Positions 16,455 to 25,385 of a DNA stretch of 63,557 nucleotides are shown here, piece by piece. Positions within the stretch are counted from its first letter, which is position 1. The number at the start of each line of letters is the position of its first letter. The translations under genes and the position numbers were made by a program. The notes under the pieces were generated by a model that worked only from the letters and a program-made list of their open reading frames with translations, did not search any database and was not told the DNA's origin. This stretch comes from an uncultured Clostridia bacterium (GTDB lineage: Bacteria > Bacillota > Clostridia > Christensenellales > Aristaeellaceae): assembly GCA_934663625.1 (NCBI GenBank), contig CAKUKP010000003.1, forward strand, positions 1 through 63,557, read 5' to 3'.

Positions 16455-16757
16455 TTACGCCCTCTTTTCCTGCATATGTGTATGATGATTCTGCTTGTGA
16501 TCCAGAGCAACGTTCCGGAAGTAGATGATCAAGTTCAAGGATACGATCGCCAGATTCAGAATGTAGGCGGCGAGAACATAATTCGTCTGTCCGGAAATCA
16601 CCTTCGCCGTGATGCCCGCCACATAACCGACCATAATCATCAGAATGAACGGCAGGCTCGTGCCCTTCGCCGTGCGGGCGCGGTAGGCTTTAATTACGTT
16701 CAGCGGCCAGGAAATCCCAAAGCATACAAGCATTACGGTTTCAAGAATCGATCCCAT
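16455..16757 (-). CDS. Small SemiSWEET/PQ-loop-like membrane protein
   Basis: 100 residues with three hydrophobic segments. An N-terminal motif (CFGISWPLNVIKAYRARTAK) resembles half-SWEET sugar transporters. Starting at the TTG at 16,763 would place GGGG too close, so the ATG at 16,757 (9 nt from GGGG) is the better start. It lies directly upstream of and is coupled to the SGNH-like gene. A role in small-molecule or sugar flux is only an inference from the motif. Confidence 0.65.
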   Translation of the reverse strand: MGSILETVMLVCFGISWPLNVIKAYRARTAKGTSLPFILMIMVGYVAGITAKVISGQTNYVLAAYILNLAIVSLNLIIYFRNVALDHKQNHHTHMQEKRA

Positions 16758-16923
16758 TTTCAATTACCCCTGTCATTTCTTTCGTTCGGGTACATCATAC
16801 TACCAAGCGGCGCGGCGCGCAATTATTTGAAAATATTGAATGCGAAATGGCGATCGGCGCCATTTATTTTACTTTCAAAAGTGCCCGTTTTTTTGTTTAT
16901 CCCCGTTTTGTCTGTCCTTCCGT

Positions 16924-16952
16924 TTACTTATTAACATACGGCGCGGTATAAT
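16924..16952 (+). promoter_or_regulatory. Promoter of the ABC exporter operon
   Basis: TTACTT (16,924-16,929), a 17-bp spacer and a perfect TATAAT (16,947-16,952), about 87 nt before the first start codon. Confidence 0.7.
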
Positions 16953-17038
16953 GAAAACATATGGCAGACCAATGTCGGGAGAAAACCTTTCCTTTTGAAA
17001 ATTTCGATCCCGAAAACTGAAATGCATGGAGGAAAAGC

Positions 17039-18763
17039 ATGAAGGGCTTGATGCGGTATCTGAAAAACTACCGTCGGGAGTGCGTGCTCGCGCCGCTGTT
17101 TAAGATGCTGGAAGCGATGTTTGAACTGCTGGTGCCGCTGGTGATGGCAGAAATCATCGATCGCGGCATCGGTGCGGGCGATAAACCGTTCATCCTGAAA
17201 ATGGCGCTGGTGCTGGCGGCGCTGGCGGCGGTGGGACTGGTCAGCTCCATTACGGCGCAGTATTTCTCTGCCAAGGCGGCTACAGGCTTCGCCACCGGCG
17301 TGCGCCACGCGCTGTTTGAACGGCTGGAAAGCCTGTCCTTTTCCAATATGGATGAAATGGGCGTTTCCACGATGGTTACCCGCCTGACCAGCGATGTAAA
17401 TCAGGCGCAGACCGGCGTGAATATGACGCTGCGGCTTTTCCTGCGCTCGCCCTTCGTGGTGTTCGGCGCGATGGTCATGGCGTTTACCATCGATGTGAAA
17501 TGCGCGCTGATCTTCGTATGCGCCATCGCGGCGCTGGGCGCGGTGGTATTCGGCATTATGGCGGTGAATATCCCCATGATGCGCGGCGTGCAGGCGGCGC
17601 TGGAGCGCGTGCTGGGCGCGACGCGGGAAAACCTTGAAGGCGCGCGCGTCATTCGCGCGTTCTGCAACGAAGATCGGCAGTACGCCGAATTCGTGGATAA
17701 AAACCGCGAATTGAGCCGCCGTCAGCGCCGCGCGGGGCGGATTTCCGGTCTGATGAATCCGGTTACGTTTCTGCTGATCAACGCCGCCATCGCGTGGCTG
17801 ATCTATACCGGCGCGCTGCGCGTGGACAGCGGTGCGTTGTCGGCGGGACAGGTGGTGGCGCTGTACAATTATATGTCCCAGATTCTGGTGGAGCTGATCA
17901 AGCTTGCCAACCTGATCGTGACCATGAATAAGGGGCTGGCGAGCTGGAAGCGCATCGAGGACGCGCTGAATCTGACCAGCTATATGACCTCGCCCGAAGA
18001 AACCGAAATCGCCGCCCCGTGCGATGTAGCGGTGCGCTTTGATCACGTGGGTCTGCGCTATCGCGGCGCGGGCGCGGAAACGCTTTCCGATATCAGCTTT
18101 GTCGCGCGGAAGGGTGAAACCATCGGCGTGATCGGCGGCACCGGATCGGGCAAGACCAGCGTGGTCGGTCTGATCGACCGCTTCTATGATGCGACCTCCG
18201 GCAGCGTATCGGTAAACGGAATCGATGTGCGCAGCTGGAACGAGGATGATCTGCGATCCCGCGTGGGCTTCGTGCTCCAGCGCGCCATGCTGTTTCAGGG
18301 CACGATTCGCGAAAACCTGCGCTGGGGTAAGGAGGATGCGACGGATGAAGAGCTGCTCCGCGCCGCGCACATCGCGCAGGCGGACGACGTGCTCGCCGCC
18401 AAGGGCGGTCTGGACGCGATGATCGAACAGAACGGCCGCAATCTGTCCGGCGGCCAGCGCCAGCGCCTGACCATCGCGCGCGCGCTGGTGCGCGATCCGG
18501 AAATTCTGGTGCTGGATGACAGCGCTTCGGCGTTGGATCAGGCGACCGACCGGCGGCTGCGCGCGGCGATCAGTGAAATGGAAAGCCGGCCTACGGTGTT
18601 TATCGTATCGCAGCGCACCGCATCCATCCGCCATGCCGACCGCATACTGGTGATGGATGATGGCAAGCTGGTGGGCAGCGGAACCCATGAAGAATTGCTG
18701 GAAAGCTGTCCGGTATATCGGGAAATCTACGAATCGCAGTATGGTGGGGAGGCGAGCGCATGA
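17039..18763 (+). CDS. ABC exporter half-transporter, degenerate ATP site
   Basis: 574 residues: a six-helix type I exporter domain (about 1-320) fused to an ATPase domain. Walker A is GGTGSGKTS and the signature is LSGGQRQRL. Walker B reads LVLDDSASALD, with Asp494 in place of the catalytic Glu, as in the non-hydrolysing half of heterodimeric exporters such as TM287/288. Its stop overlaps the next gene's start (ATGA), so the two halves are made together. The substrate (drug, peptide or lipid) is unknown. Confidence 0.92.
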   Translation: MKGLMRYLKNYRRECVLAPLFKMLEAMFELLVPLVMAEIIDRGIGAGDKPFILKMALVLAALAAVGLVSSITAQYFSAKAATGFATGVRHALFERLESLSFSNMDEMGVSTMVTRLTSDVNQAQTGVNMTLRLFLRSPFVVFGAMVMAFTIDVKCALIFVCAIAALGAVVFGIMAVNIPMMRGVQAALERVLGATRENLEGARVIRAFCNEDRQYAEFVDKNRELSRRQRRAGRISGLMNPVTFLLINAAIAWLIYTGALRVDSGALSAGQVVALYNYMSQILVELIKLANLIVTMNKGLASWKRIEDALNLTSYMTSPEETEIAAPCDVAVRFDHVGLRYRGAGAETLSDISFVARKGETIGVIGGTGSGKTSVVGLIDRFYDATSGSVSVNGIDVRSWNEDDLRSRVGFVLQRAMLFQGTIRENLRWGKEDATDEELLRAAHIAQADDVLAAKGGLDAMIEQNGRNLSGGQRQRLTIARALVRDPEILVLDDSASALDQATDRRLRAAISEMESRPTVFIVSQRTASIRHADRILVMDDGKLVGSGTHEELLESCPVYREIYESQYGGEASA

Positions 18764-20499
18764 AAAAGCAGAACGGAAGCACCCTTCGGCGGGTGCTGGG
18801 CGCGATCGGGCATTACAAGTTCCCCGTATTTATGTCCCTTGCGCTGGCGATCGCTTCGGTGGCGCTTACGCTGCTGATTCCCGTGCTGGCGGGCGAGGCG
18901 ATCGATCAGATTGCCGATACCGGCGTACATTTCGAAACCATACTGCCGATTCTGACGCGCATTCTGATCTGCGCCGCCGCGGCAAGCCTGATTCAATGGC
19001 TGATGAACGAAGCCAACAACCGCGTGACCTTCTCGGTGGTGCGCGATCTGCGCGAACAGGCGCTGAAGAAGATCGAATCGCTGCCGCTTTCCTATCTGGA
19101 CAGCCATCCCCATGGCGAAATCGTCAGCCGCGTGATCGCCGATGCGGATGCGTTCGCCGATGGTTTGCTGATGGGCTTTACCCAGCTGTTTACCGGCGTG
19201 GCGACCATTCTGGGCACGCTGGGGTTCATGTTCGCCAGGAGCGCGCTGATCGCCGCCGTGGTGGTGGTCATCACGCCGCTTTCGCTGTTTGTGGCGCGGT
19301 TCATCGCCCGCCGCACGCACGATATGTTTCTGCTGCAATCCAAAACCCGCGGCGAGCTGACCGCCTACATCGATGAACACATCGGCGGCGCGAAGGTGGT
19401 AAAGGCCTACGGTCGGGAAGCAAAATCGCTTGCGGAGTTCGATGAAATCAACGGCCGATTGGAGAAATGCTCGCTGCGCGCCACGTTCTTTTCCTCCATC
19501 ACCAATCCGGCGACGCGATTCGTAAACGCCGTGGTGTACGCGGGCGTGGGGCTGACCGGCGCGCTGGCGGCGCTGTCCGGCGGCATGACGGTCGGCGCGC
19601 TGACCTGCTTTCTGAGCTATGCCAATCAGTATACCAAGCCGTTTAATGAAATTTCCGGCGTGGTGACGGAGCTTCAGAACGCCATCGCCTGCGCGGCGCG
19701 CCTGCTGGAGCTGATCGACGCGCCCGCCCAGACGCCCGAGATGGATAACGCCGTAACGCTGAAGGATGTGCGCGGCACGGTGGATTTGAAGGACGTATGC
19801 TTTTCCTATACGCCCGGGACGCGGCTCATTGAAAACTTCAATCTGTCCGTGCATCCCGGCGAGCGCGTCGCCATCGTAGGCCCCACCGGCTGCGGCAAGA
19901 CTACGCTGATCAACCTGCTGATGCGCTTTTATGATGTGGATGCGGGTTCGGTATCCGTGGAGGGCGAGGACATTCGCGCCGTTACGCGAAAGAGCCTTCG
20001 ATCGTCCTACGGCATGGTGCTTCAGGAAACGTGGCTCAAGGCGGGCACCATCCGCGAAAACATCGCGATGGGCCGCCCCGATGCGGCCGAGGATGAAATC
20101 ATCGAAGCCGCGAAGGCCGCCCACGCGCATTCGTTTATCCTGCGCCTGCCGGATGGCTATGATACCGTGATCGGCGAGGACGGCGGCATGCTTTCGCAGG
20201 GACAGAAGCAGCTGCTGTGCATCGCGCGCGTCATGCTGTGCCTGCCGCCGATGCTGATTCTGGACGAAGCGACTTCCTCCATCGATACGCGCACCGAATT
20301 GAAGATTCAATCGGCGTTCGCCCGCATGATGCAGGGCCGCACCAGCTTCATCGTCGCCCATCGCCTGTCCACCATCCGCAGTGCCGATATGATTCTGGTC
20401 ATGCGCGATGGCAAGGTGATCGAGCAGGGCAATCATGAACAGCTGCTTGCGCAGAACGGCTTCTATAAGGAATTGTATCTCGCCGGTCAGGCAGGCTGA
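18760..20499 (+). CDS. ABC exporter half-transporter, catalytic partner
   Basis: 579 residues with the same layout as the preceding gene. Walker A is GPTGCGKTT and Walker B is LILDEATSSID with the catalytic Glu intact. The signature reads LSQGQKQLL, the usual departure in the catalytic partner of this heterodimer class. It forms a YheI/YheH- or LmrCD-type exporter with the gene upstream. The two-component genes follow after 34 nt and may share the transcript. Confidence 0.92.
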   Translation: MKKQNGSTLRRVLGAIGHYKFPVFMSLALAIASVALTLLIPVLAGEAIDQIADTGVHFETILPILTRILICAAAASLIQWLMNEANNRVTFSVVRDLREQALKKIESLPLSYLDSHPHGEIVSRVIADADAFADGLLMGFTQLFTGVATILGTLGFMFARSALIAAVVVVITPLSLFVARFIARRTHDMFLLQSKTRGELTAYIDEHIGGAKVVKAYGREAKSLAEFDEINGRLEKCSLRATFFSSITNPATRFVNAVVYAGVGLTGALAALSGGMTVGALTCFLSYANQYTKPFNEISGVVTELQNAIACAARLLELIDAPAQTPEMDNAVTLKDVRGTVDLKDVCFSYTPGTRLIENFNLSVHPGERVAIVGPTGCGKTTLINLLMRFYDVDAGSVSVEGEDIRAVTRKSLRSSYGMVLQETWLKAGTIRENIAMGRPDAAEDEIIEAAKAAHAHSFILRLPDGYDTVIGEDGGMLSQGQKQLLCIARVMLCLPPMLILDEATSSIDTRTELKIQSAFARMMQGRTSFIVAHRLSTIRSADMILVMRDGKVIEQGNHEQLLAQNGFYKELYLAGQAG

Positions 20500-20533
20500 A
20501 AACAGTATTTGAAAAAGCGTTTGCGGAGGGTTT

Positions 20534-22156
20534 ATGCAGAACAAACGATCGAGCGGCGCGCCGAAGGCGTCATTAAATCGCATACAGAAGCAGTTTTCGC
20601 GGGCGCAGCTGATCTTAATTGTTTCGCTGGCGCTGATTCTGGGCGTGGCGGGCACGCTGATCAACGTGCATTTTGAAACGCAGAAGCGCGATCAGAACCT
20701 TCGCAATGTGGCGGAGGCGATCGCCAATTCGCCGCTGCTCGCCAAAAGCGGCGTGGCGGAATCGGCGTATCTTACCGAATATCTGGATACCCTGAAGGAT
20801 ACGCTGCAGGATATCGATGTAATTTCCGTGCTGAACCAGAACGGCGTTCGCGCGTATCATTCGAATCATGCGCTGATCGGCACCGAATACGAAGGCAATC
20901 TGCCGGATTTTGCCGCCGGCGCGCCGGAGTATTACGCCGTGAACGAAAAGGGCGTATCGGGTCGTCAGCGCCGCGCCTACGCCGCCATTTATAATGCGGA
21001 CGGCGATTACGCCGGACTGGTGATGGCGATCATGCTGCGCAAGAACATCGATACGGAAAATGCGCAGCTGCTGGCGATATTCTGCGCCATTACCGCCGTG
21101 GCGGTGCTTATGGAACTGATCATCGCGCGCACGCTTTCCGGCCGCGTGAAGAAAAGCCTGATGGGCTATGAACCGGATGCGTTTACCGCGATGTACAAAA
21201 TGCGCGACAACATTCTGGAAACGCTGGAGGAGGGCATCGTGGCGTTTGATGCGGATGGAATCGTGCAATTTGCCAATCGCGCCGCCACTCGAATGCTGTG
21301 CGGCGAAGCGAGCGAAAGTCCGGTGGGGAAGCGCGTGGACGCGCTGGGTGATGAGGTTTTATCCCGTGCGGTAAACAGCGCCGGAAGAAGCTTGCACGTA
21401 AACCTCGCCCACGAAAGCATTATTCTGGATCGCGTGCCGATTCTGGAGGACGGATGCGCGGTGGGTGCGATCGCGATATTGCACAACCGCGGCGAATATA
21501 CGCGCCTGATGGAGGAATTATCGGGAACGCGCTATCTGGTGGATTCCATGCGCGCCAACAATCATGATTTCACCAACAAGCTGCATGTGATTCTGGGATT
21601 GATTCAGATGGGCATGTATGATGAAGCCAGTGCCTACATTCAGAACATCACGATGGTGCAGCGGGAAAACATCAGCAAAGTGATGAACGCCGTGGATGAG
21701 CCGTCCGTGGCGGCGCTGCTGATCGGCAAGATTGCGAGAGCTTCCGAACTCAACGTGAAATTCGTTCTGCGCGAGGGCAGCCGCTATTGCGCGGCGGATA
21801 TGAATCTGCCCTCGGAAATGCTGATTACCGTGATCGGCAATCTGCTGGACAATGCGTTCGACGCGATGAACGAAGGCGCGGATTTCAAGCGGCAGAAGGA
21901 ATTGATGTTCGGAATCTATTCCAAGCCCGGCGCGGTGCTGATCTGCGTGGACGATACGGGAAGCGGCATCAAGCCGGAGAATCTGAATCGCATCTTTGAA
22001 AACGGCTATTCCACGAAGGGCGAAGGTCGGGGCGTGGGGCTGTATCAGATCAAGGCGATGATCGAAAACTGCGGCGGCACAATATCGGTAGAATCGCAGG
22101 AGGGCGTGGGCAGCTCCTTCACGGTAAGCTTCGCGCGGGAGGAGAAAAATGTATAA
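20534..22156 (+). CDS. Sensor histidine kinase, CitA/DcuS family
   Basis: 540 residues. The first membrane helix is at about 30-50 and an extracytoplasmic PAS-like sensor spans about 55-175 (ANSPLLAKSG, GVRAYHSNHALIGTEYEG). A second helix follows at about 180-200, then a cytoplasmic PAS domain (EGIVAFDADGIVQFANRAA). The phosphoacceptor is H344 in NNHDFTNKLHVILGLI, and the ATPase domain has NLLDNAFDA and GRGVGLYQIKAM. Relatives sense citrate or C4-dicarboxylates. No such transporter is next to it here; the ABC exporter is. Confidence 0.92.
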   Translation: MQNKRSSGAPKASLNRIQKQFSRAQLILIVSLALILGVAGTLINVHFETQKRDQNLRNVAEAIANSPLLAKSGVAESAYLTEYLDTLKDTLQDIDVISVLNQNGVRAYHSNHALIGTEYEGNLPDFAAGAPEYYAVNEKGVSGRQRRAYAAIYNADGDYAGLVMAIMLRKNIDTENAQLLAIFCAITAVAVLMELIIARTLSGRVKKSLMGYEPDAFTAMYKMRDNILETLEEGIVAFDADGIVQFANRAATRMLCGEASESPVGKRVDALGDEVLSRAVNSAGRSLHVNLAHESIILDRVPILEDGCAVGAIAILHNRGEYTRLMEELSGTRYLVDSMRANNHDFTNKLHVILGLIQMGMYDEASAYIQNITMVQRENISKVMNAVDEPSVAALLIGKIARASELNVKFVLREGSRYCAADMNLPSEMLITVIGNLLDNAFDAMNEGADFKRQKELMFGIYSKPGAVLICVDDTGSGIKPENLNRIFENGYSTKGEGRGVGLYQIKAMIENCGGTISVESQEGVGSSFTVSFAREEKNV

Positions 22157-22817
22157 GGTTTTGATCGTAGAAGATGATCCCATGGTGGCGATGATCAATG
22201 AACAGTACATCAGGCGGAATAAGAATTTTGAGATCATCGGCAAATGCGGCGATGGCGCGAGCGCGATCGCGTTTCTGGAAAACAATCCGGCGGATCTGTT
22301 GATTCTGGATGTGTACATGCCCAAAATGAACGGGCTGGAAACGCTGCGCAAGATCCGCAACAGTCCGATTCATGTGGATGCGATCATGGTTACGGCGGCG
22401 AACGATCGCGCTTCGCTGGAGGAAGCGCTGCATCTGGGCGTGGTGGATTATCTCGTAAAGCCCTTTACGTTCGATCGCTTTCAGATCGCGCTGGAAAAAT
22501 ACATCGCCCAGAACAGCGCGCTGCGCGATCTGGATACGCTGAACCAGAAGAGCATCGATCACATCATCGATAATGCGCGCGCGAAGAACGAAGGCATGCT
22601 CCCGAAGGGCATTCAGGAAAAAACGCTGGGAATCATTCTGGAACACCTGCGCGCCCACGCGGGCCGTTGGTTCACCGGCGATGAAATCGCAGAAAGCGTC
22701 GGGCTGACCGGCGTAACGGTGCGAAGATATATGAATTATCTTGCAGAATCGGGGCGCGTATCCGGCGAAATGGATTACGAAACCGGCGGGCGGCCGTGCA
22801 TGAAATACAAAATATGA
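22149..22817 (+). CDS. Response regulator, CitB/DcuR family
   Basis: 222 residues. The receiver domain has the phosphoacceptor D54 in LILDVYMP, Thr in MVTAAND and Lys in YLVKPF. The C-terminal helix-turn-helix is typical of CitT/DcuR (VGLTGVTVRRYMNYLAESG). It overlaps the kinase gene by 8 nt and forms a cognate pair. Targets may include the exporter or a distant transport operon. Confidence 0.92.
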   Translation: MYKVLIVEDDPMVAMINEQYIRRNKNFEIIGKCGDGASAIAFLENNPADLLILDVYMPKMNGLETLRKIRNSPIHVDAIMVTAANDRASLEEALHLGVVDYLVKPFTFDRFQIALEKYIAQNSALRDLDTLNQKSIDHIIDNARAKNEGMLPKGIQEKTLGIILEHLRAHAGRWFTGDEIAESVGLTGVTVRRYMNYLAESGRVSGEMDYETGGRPCMKYKI

Positions 22818-22845
22818 TTCTCCAAAATCTCACGATTTTGTCGAG
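22817..22845. repeat. Palindromic intergenic repeat, copy 3
   Basis: The reverse complement reads CAAAATCGTGAGATTTTGGA, matching 3135-3156 in the AAATCGTGAGATTTTGGAGA core. It begins immediately at the stop codon of the response regulator. Confidence 0.55.
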
Positions 22846-22861
22846 TAGGAAGAGGACTGCG

Positions 22862-22921
22862 GATTCCTGAAAATCTGCGGATTTTCCGAGCGGAATCCTG
22901 ACCGTAGGAATCGTTTTTTTT
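22862..22921 (+). terminator. Terminator after the two-component operon
   Basis: GATTCCT (22,862-22,868) pairs with AGGAATC (22,906-22,912). The enclosed GAAAATC/GATTTTC hairpin and a run of eight T residues complete it. Confidence 0.7.
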
Positions 22922-23016
22922 CAATGCTTTCGCTCTGAAAAAAACCAAATTCACCGCACATGTCGCTGAATTTGATTTTACAGGCTGTTCTGTGAAAGCA
23001 TATTCGATAATCGAAA

Positions 23017-23052
23017 CGCCGCCATCGGGTTAAAACCTTTGGCGGCGCTTTT
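23017..23052. terminator. Convergent-site terminator
   Basis: CGCCGCCA (23,017-23,024) pairs with TGGCGGCG (23,040-23,047), with CTTTTAA beyond. It lies at the 3' end of the minus-strand transglutaminase-like gene and serves either direction. Confidence 0.65.
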
Positions 23053-23062
23053 AATTATGATT

Positions 23063-25369
23063 TTATAGATTTCGCCGCTTGCGCAGGGGAAGCCGCTTTT
23101 TTACCAGCCTGCGCGTTTTTTGTACGAAGCGGTATACGAATTGGTAATCCGATTCGGCGACGGCAGTATCGGAAAATGCGGCGCTGCGGCAGATGTCCAT
23201 GGCGCGCATATATTTTGCCGCCATATCCTGCCCAAGATCGGCGCGCACGGTGTTTTCAAAGCCGGAGGGCGATACGCAGTCGCGCCAGCCGTACAGGCGC
23301 TTCATCAGTTCAAACAGGTATTCATACAGGCACAGCACCGCCGCGCGGCGATCCTTCCGGCGGAACGCACGCCGCCGCTGCATACGCGCAATCGCGCGGC
23401 GCAAAAGCAGAATCAGCGCGGCGAGCATGAGCAGCATGGCGGCCGCAGCGATCAGATAAACGGCAAGGCGCGATTCGGGTCGATTCGCATCCTGTTCTTC
23501 GGGATCTTCATGAAAATCATCGGTCATATCCAAACCGGATTCCGGCAATGGCGCTTCATCCGGCATTTCATTCTGCGGCTGATCCTGCGCCGATCCGCTG
23601 CCGGACAGGCGATCCGCCTGCGGCATCAGATTCAGATACTTCGGCGCGGTTTCGAAGGGAATCCAGCCCACGCCGTCCTGATAAATTTCCGTCCAGGCGT
23701 GCGCGTTGGTTTCGGCGATCGTGTACGGCGCGTCCGATCGCATGCTTTCTGCGTCGTCCGGTGTGATCAGATAGCCCTCCACATAGCGCGCGGGAATGCC
23801 GAAATAGCGCATCATCATCGTGGCGGCGGCAGCGTAATGCACATCGTAGCCCGATTTTGCGTTCGTCAGAAAGTCCGTCAGGAAATCCGCGCCTTCCGCG
23901 CGCGGCGCGGCGCTTTCGCTGTATTCGATGTTTTCGCTCAGCCAGTTCAGAATCCGGCGCTTTGCCTGCGCGTAATCCAGATGCGCGTTTTCCGCATGTT
24001 CATATTTTCCGAAAATGGCGGTCATCAGCGCCCGCGCATCGTCCGGCATATCCAGAAAATGCGCATAAACGAAGCGATTGTAATGGCTTTCATCCGTCAA
24101 ATATGCCTGCAGGGCTTCGTTCGAAGCGTCGCTCTCCCGATCTGCGAGCGTGCCGGAAAGCGCGGCGTAGCGGCTGACCAGATTTTCAGCGGAGGTTAGC
24201 GTATAGCCATCCAGCCCCCGTAGCGCCGGACGGCGCAGGCGGATATCGCCCACGTCGGCGGCGTCGGGCAGATCATGATCCGCTGCGATCAGTTCGTAGG
24301 GTGCATAGATCACATCGCGGCGCGCGCCGGTGTGACGAATGCTGATTTCAATCGGCGCGTTCGTATCCGAATCCAGCAGCGCGGAGAGCGCGGACAATTG
24401 GGTTTCGCCGTAAAAGCCGTCCCGGTGCAGCCAGTAAAACAGATCCGCGCCGTCCCACAGCGATTCGGGGCTTGCCGCGCGCCAGCCGTTTTCAAGGTAC
24501 TGACTGCCCACATAGCCGCGCAGATACAGGCTCTCCGGCTGGCGCATGGTGATTTCCAGCATGGAAGCGTCCGTGCGGCGCAGTGCGCCCAGATTCGAAA
24601 AATCGCCCTGCGGAAGTCCGGTTTCCGAGGATACGCCGAAGCGACAGGTATCGATGCGCGCCTGCGCGGCATCATGCAGATCATGGAGCCATGCAAAGCC
24701 ATCCTGCGCCGCGGGGATGCAGATTACGGAAAACGCCAGCGCGAACGCCAATAGAACGCAGATGGCGGCGGGCAGCGCGCGAATCGCGCCGCGTGCGGGC
24801 AATTGCGCGGGCAGGCGCAGCATCAAAAGTCCGCAGACCAGCGCGGCGATGCAGATATCCGGCGCGGCAATGCCGATGAGCGCGTCCGGCAGGAACAGTG
24901 CAAGCGCGATCAGCCAACCGATAAATGCTGCCCGCACGCGCACGATCCAGATGCAGATCGGCGCAAGCAGCACAGAAAGCGCGTACAGCGCCGCGGGCAG
25001 GGCTTCCTCCGATGCGGCAAGGTGCGGCAGATTGTAGGCAAGTCGCGCGCCCGCGGCGGCCGATATGCGGTTGAACGCCGCGCACAGTCCGCCGGTCAGA
25101 TCCAGCGCGAGCAGCGCGGCGATCAGCCCCGCGATAATGCAGAAGAAGGCGATTTTGCCGCCCCGGCGCGTTTTGCTCAGCAGCGATAGCAGAATCAGCG
25201 CGCCGCCGCCCGCGATCATCGGCGCGATCGCCTCCGATGTGGTTGCGATGCGCGATAAAAAACAGCCGCCCATGCCGAAAAATAGCAGAAGCGCCGTGAT
25301 CAATCCCGAAGCGGACAGCACACCGCGCGCGGAATCGGATGCGCCGCAGCGCACTTGAAGCGTGTTCAT
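23063..25369 (-). CDS. TgpA-like membrane protein with degenerate transglutaminase domain
   Basis: 768 residues. About six membrane helices (20-210) are followed by an extracellular transglutaminase-like domain (about 430-590), a further helix (about 640-665) and a cytoplasmic tail. The core GIPARYVEGYL and NAHAWTEIY (H557) motifs are clear. The nucleophile position, normally GYC, reads GYDVHYA with Asp509, and the terminal Asp is Glu in PFETAP. Proper peptidase or transglutaminase activity is therefore doubtful. It is the last gene of the DUF4430-MoxR-DUF58 operon; GAGGAG precedes its ATG. Confidence 0.85.
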   Translation of the reverse strand: MNTLQVRCGASDSARGVLSASGLITALLLFFGMGGCFLSRIATTSEAIAPMIAGGGALILLSLLSKTRRGGKIAFFCIIAGLIAALLALDLTGGLCAAFNRISAAAGARLAYNLPHLAASEEALPAALYALSVLLAPICIWIVRVRAAFIGWLIALALFLPDALIGIAAPDICIAALVCGLLMLRLPAQLPARGAIRALPAAICVLLAFALAFSVICIPAAQDGFAWLHDLHDAAQARIDTCRFGVSSETGLPQGDFSNLGALRRTDASMLEITMRQPESLYLRGYVGSQYLENGWRAASPESLWDGADLFYWLHRDGFYGETQLSALSALLDSDTNAPIEISIRHTGARRDVIYAPYELIAADHDLPDAADVGDIRLRRPALRGLDGYTLTSAENLVSRYAALSGTLADRESDASNEALQAYLTDESHYNRFVYAHFLDMPDDARALMTAIFGKYEHAENAHLDYAQAKRRILNWLSENIEYSESAAPRAEGADFLTDFLTNAKSGYDVHYAAAATMMMRYFGIPARYVEGYLITPDDAESMRSDAPYTIAETNAHAWTEIYQDGVGWIPFETAPKYLNLMPQADRLSGSGSAQDQPQNEMPDEAPLPESGLDMTDDFHEDPEEQDANRPESRLAVYLIAAAAMLLMLAALILLLRRAIARMQRRRAFRRKDRRAAVLCLYEYLFELMKRLYGWRDCVSPSGFENTVRADLGQDMAAKYMRAMDICRSAAFSDTAVAESDYQFVYRFVQKTRRLVKKRLPLRKRRNL

Positions 25370-25385
25370 AGGTTGCGATTACTCC

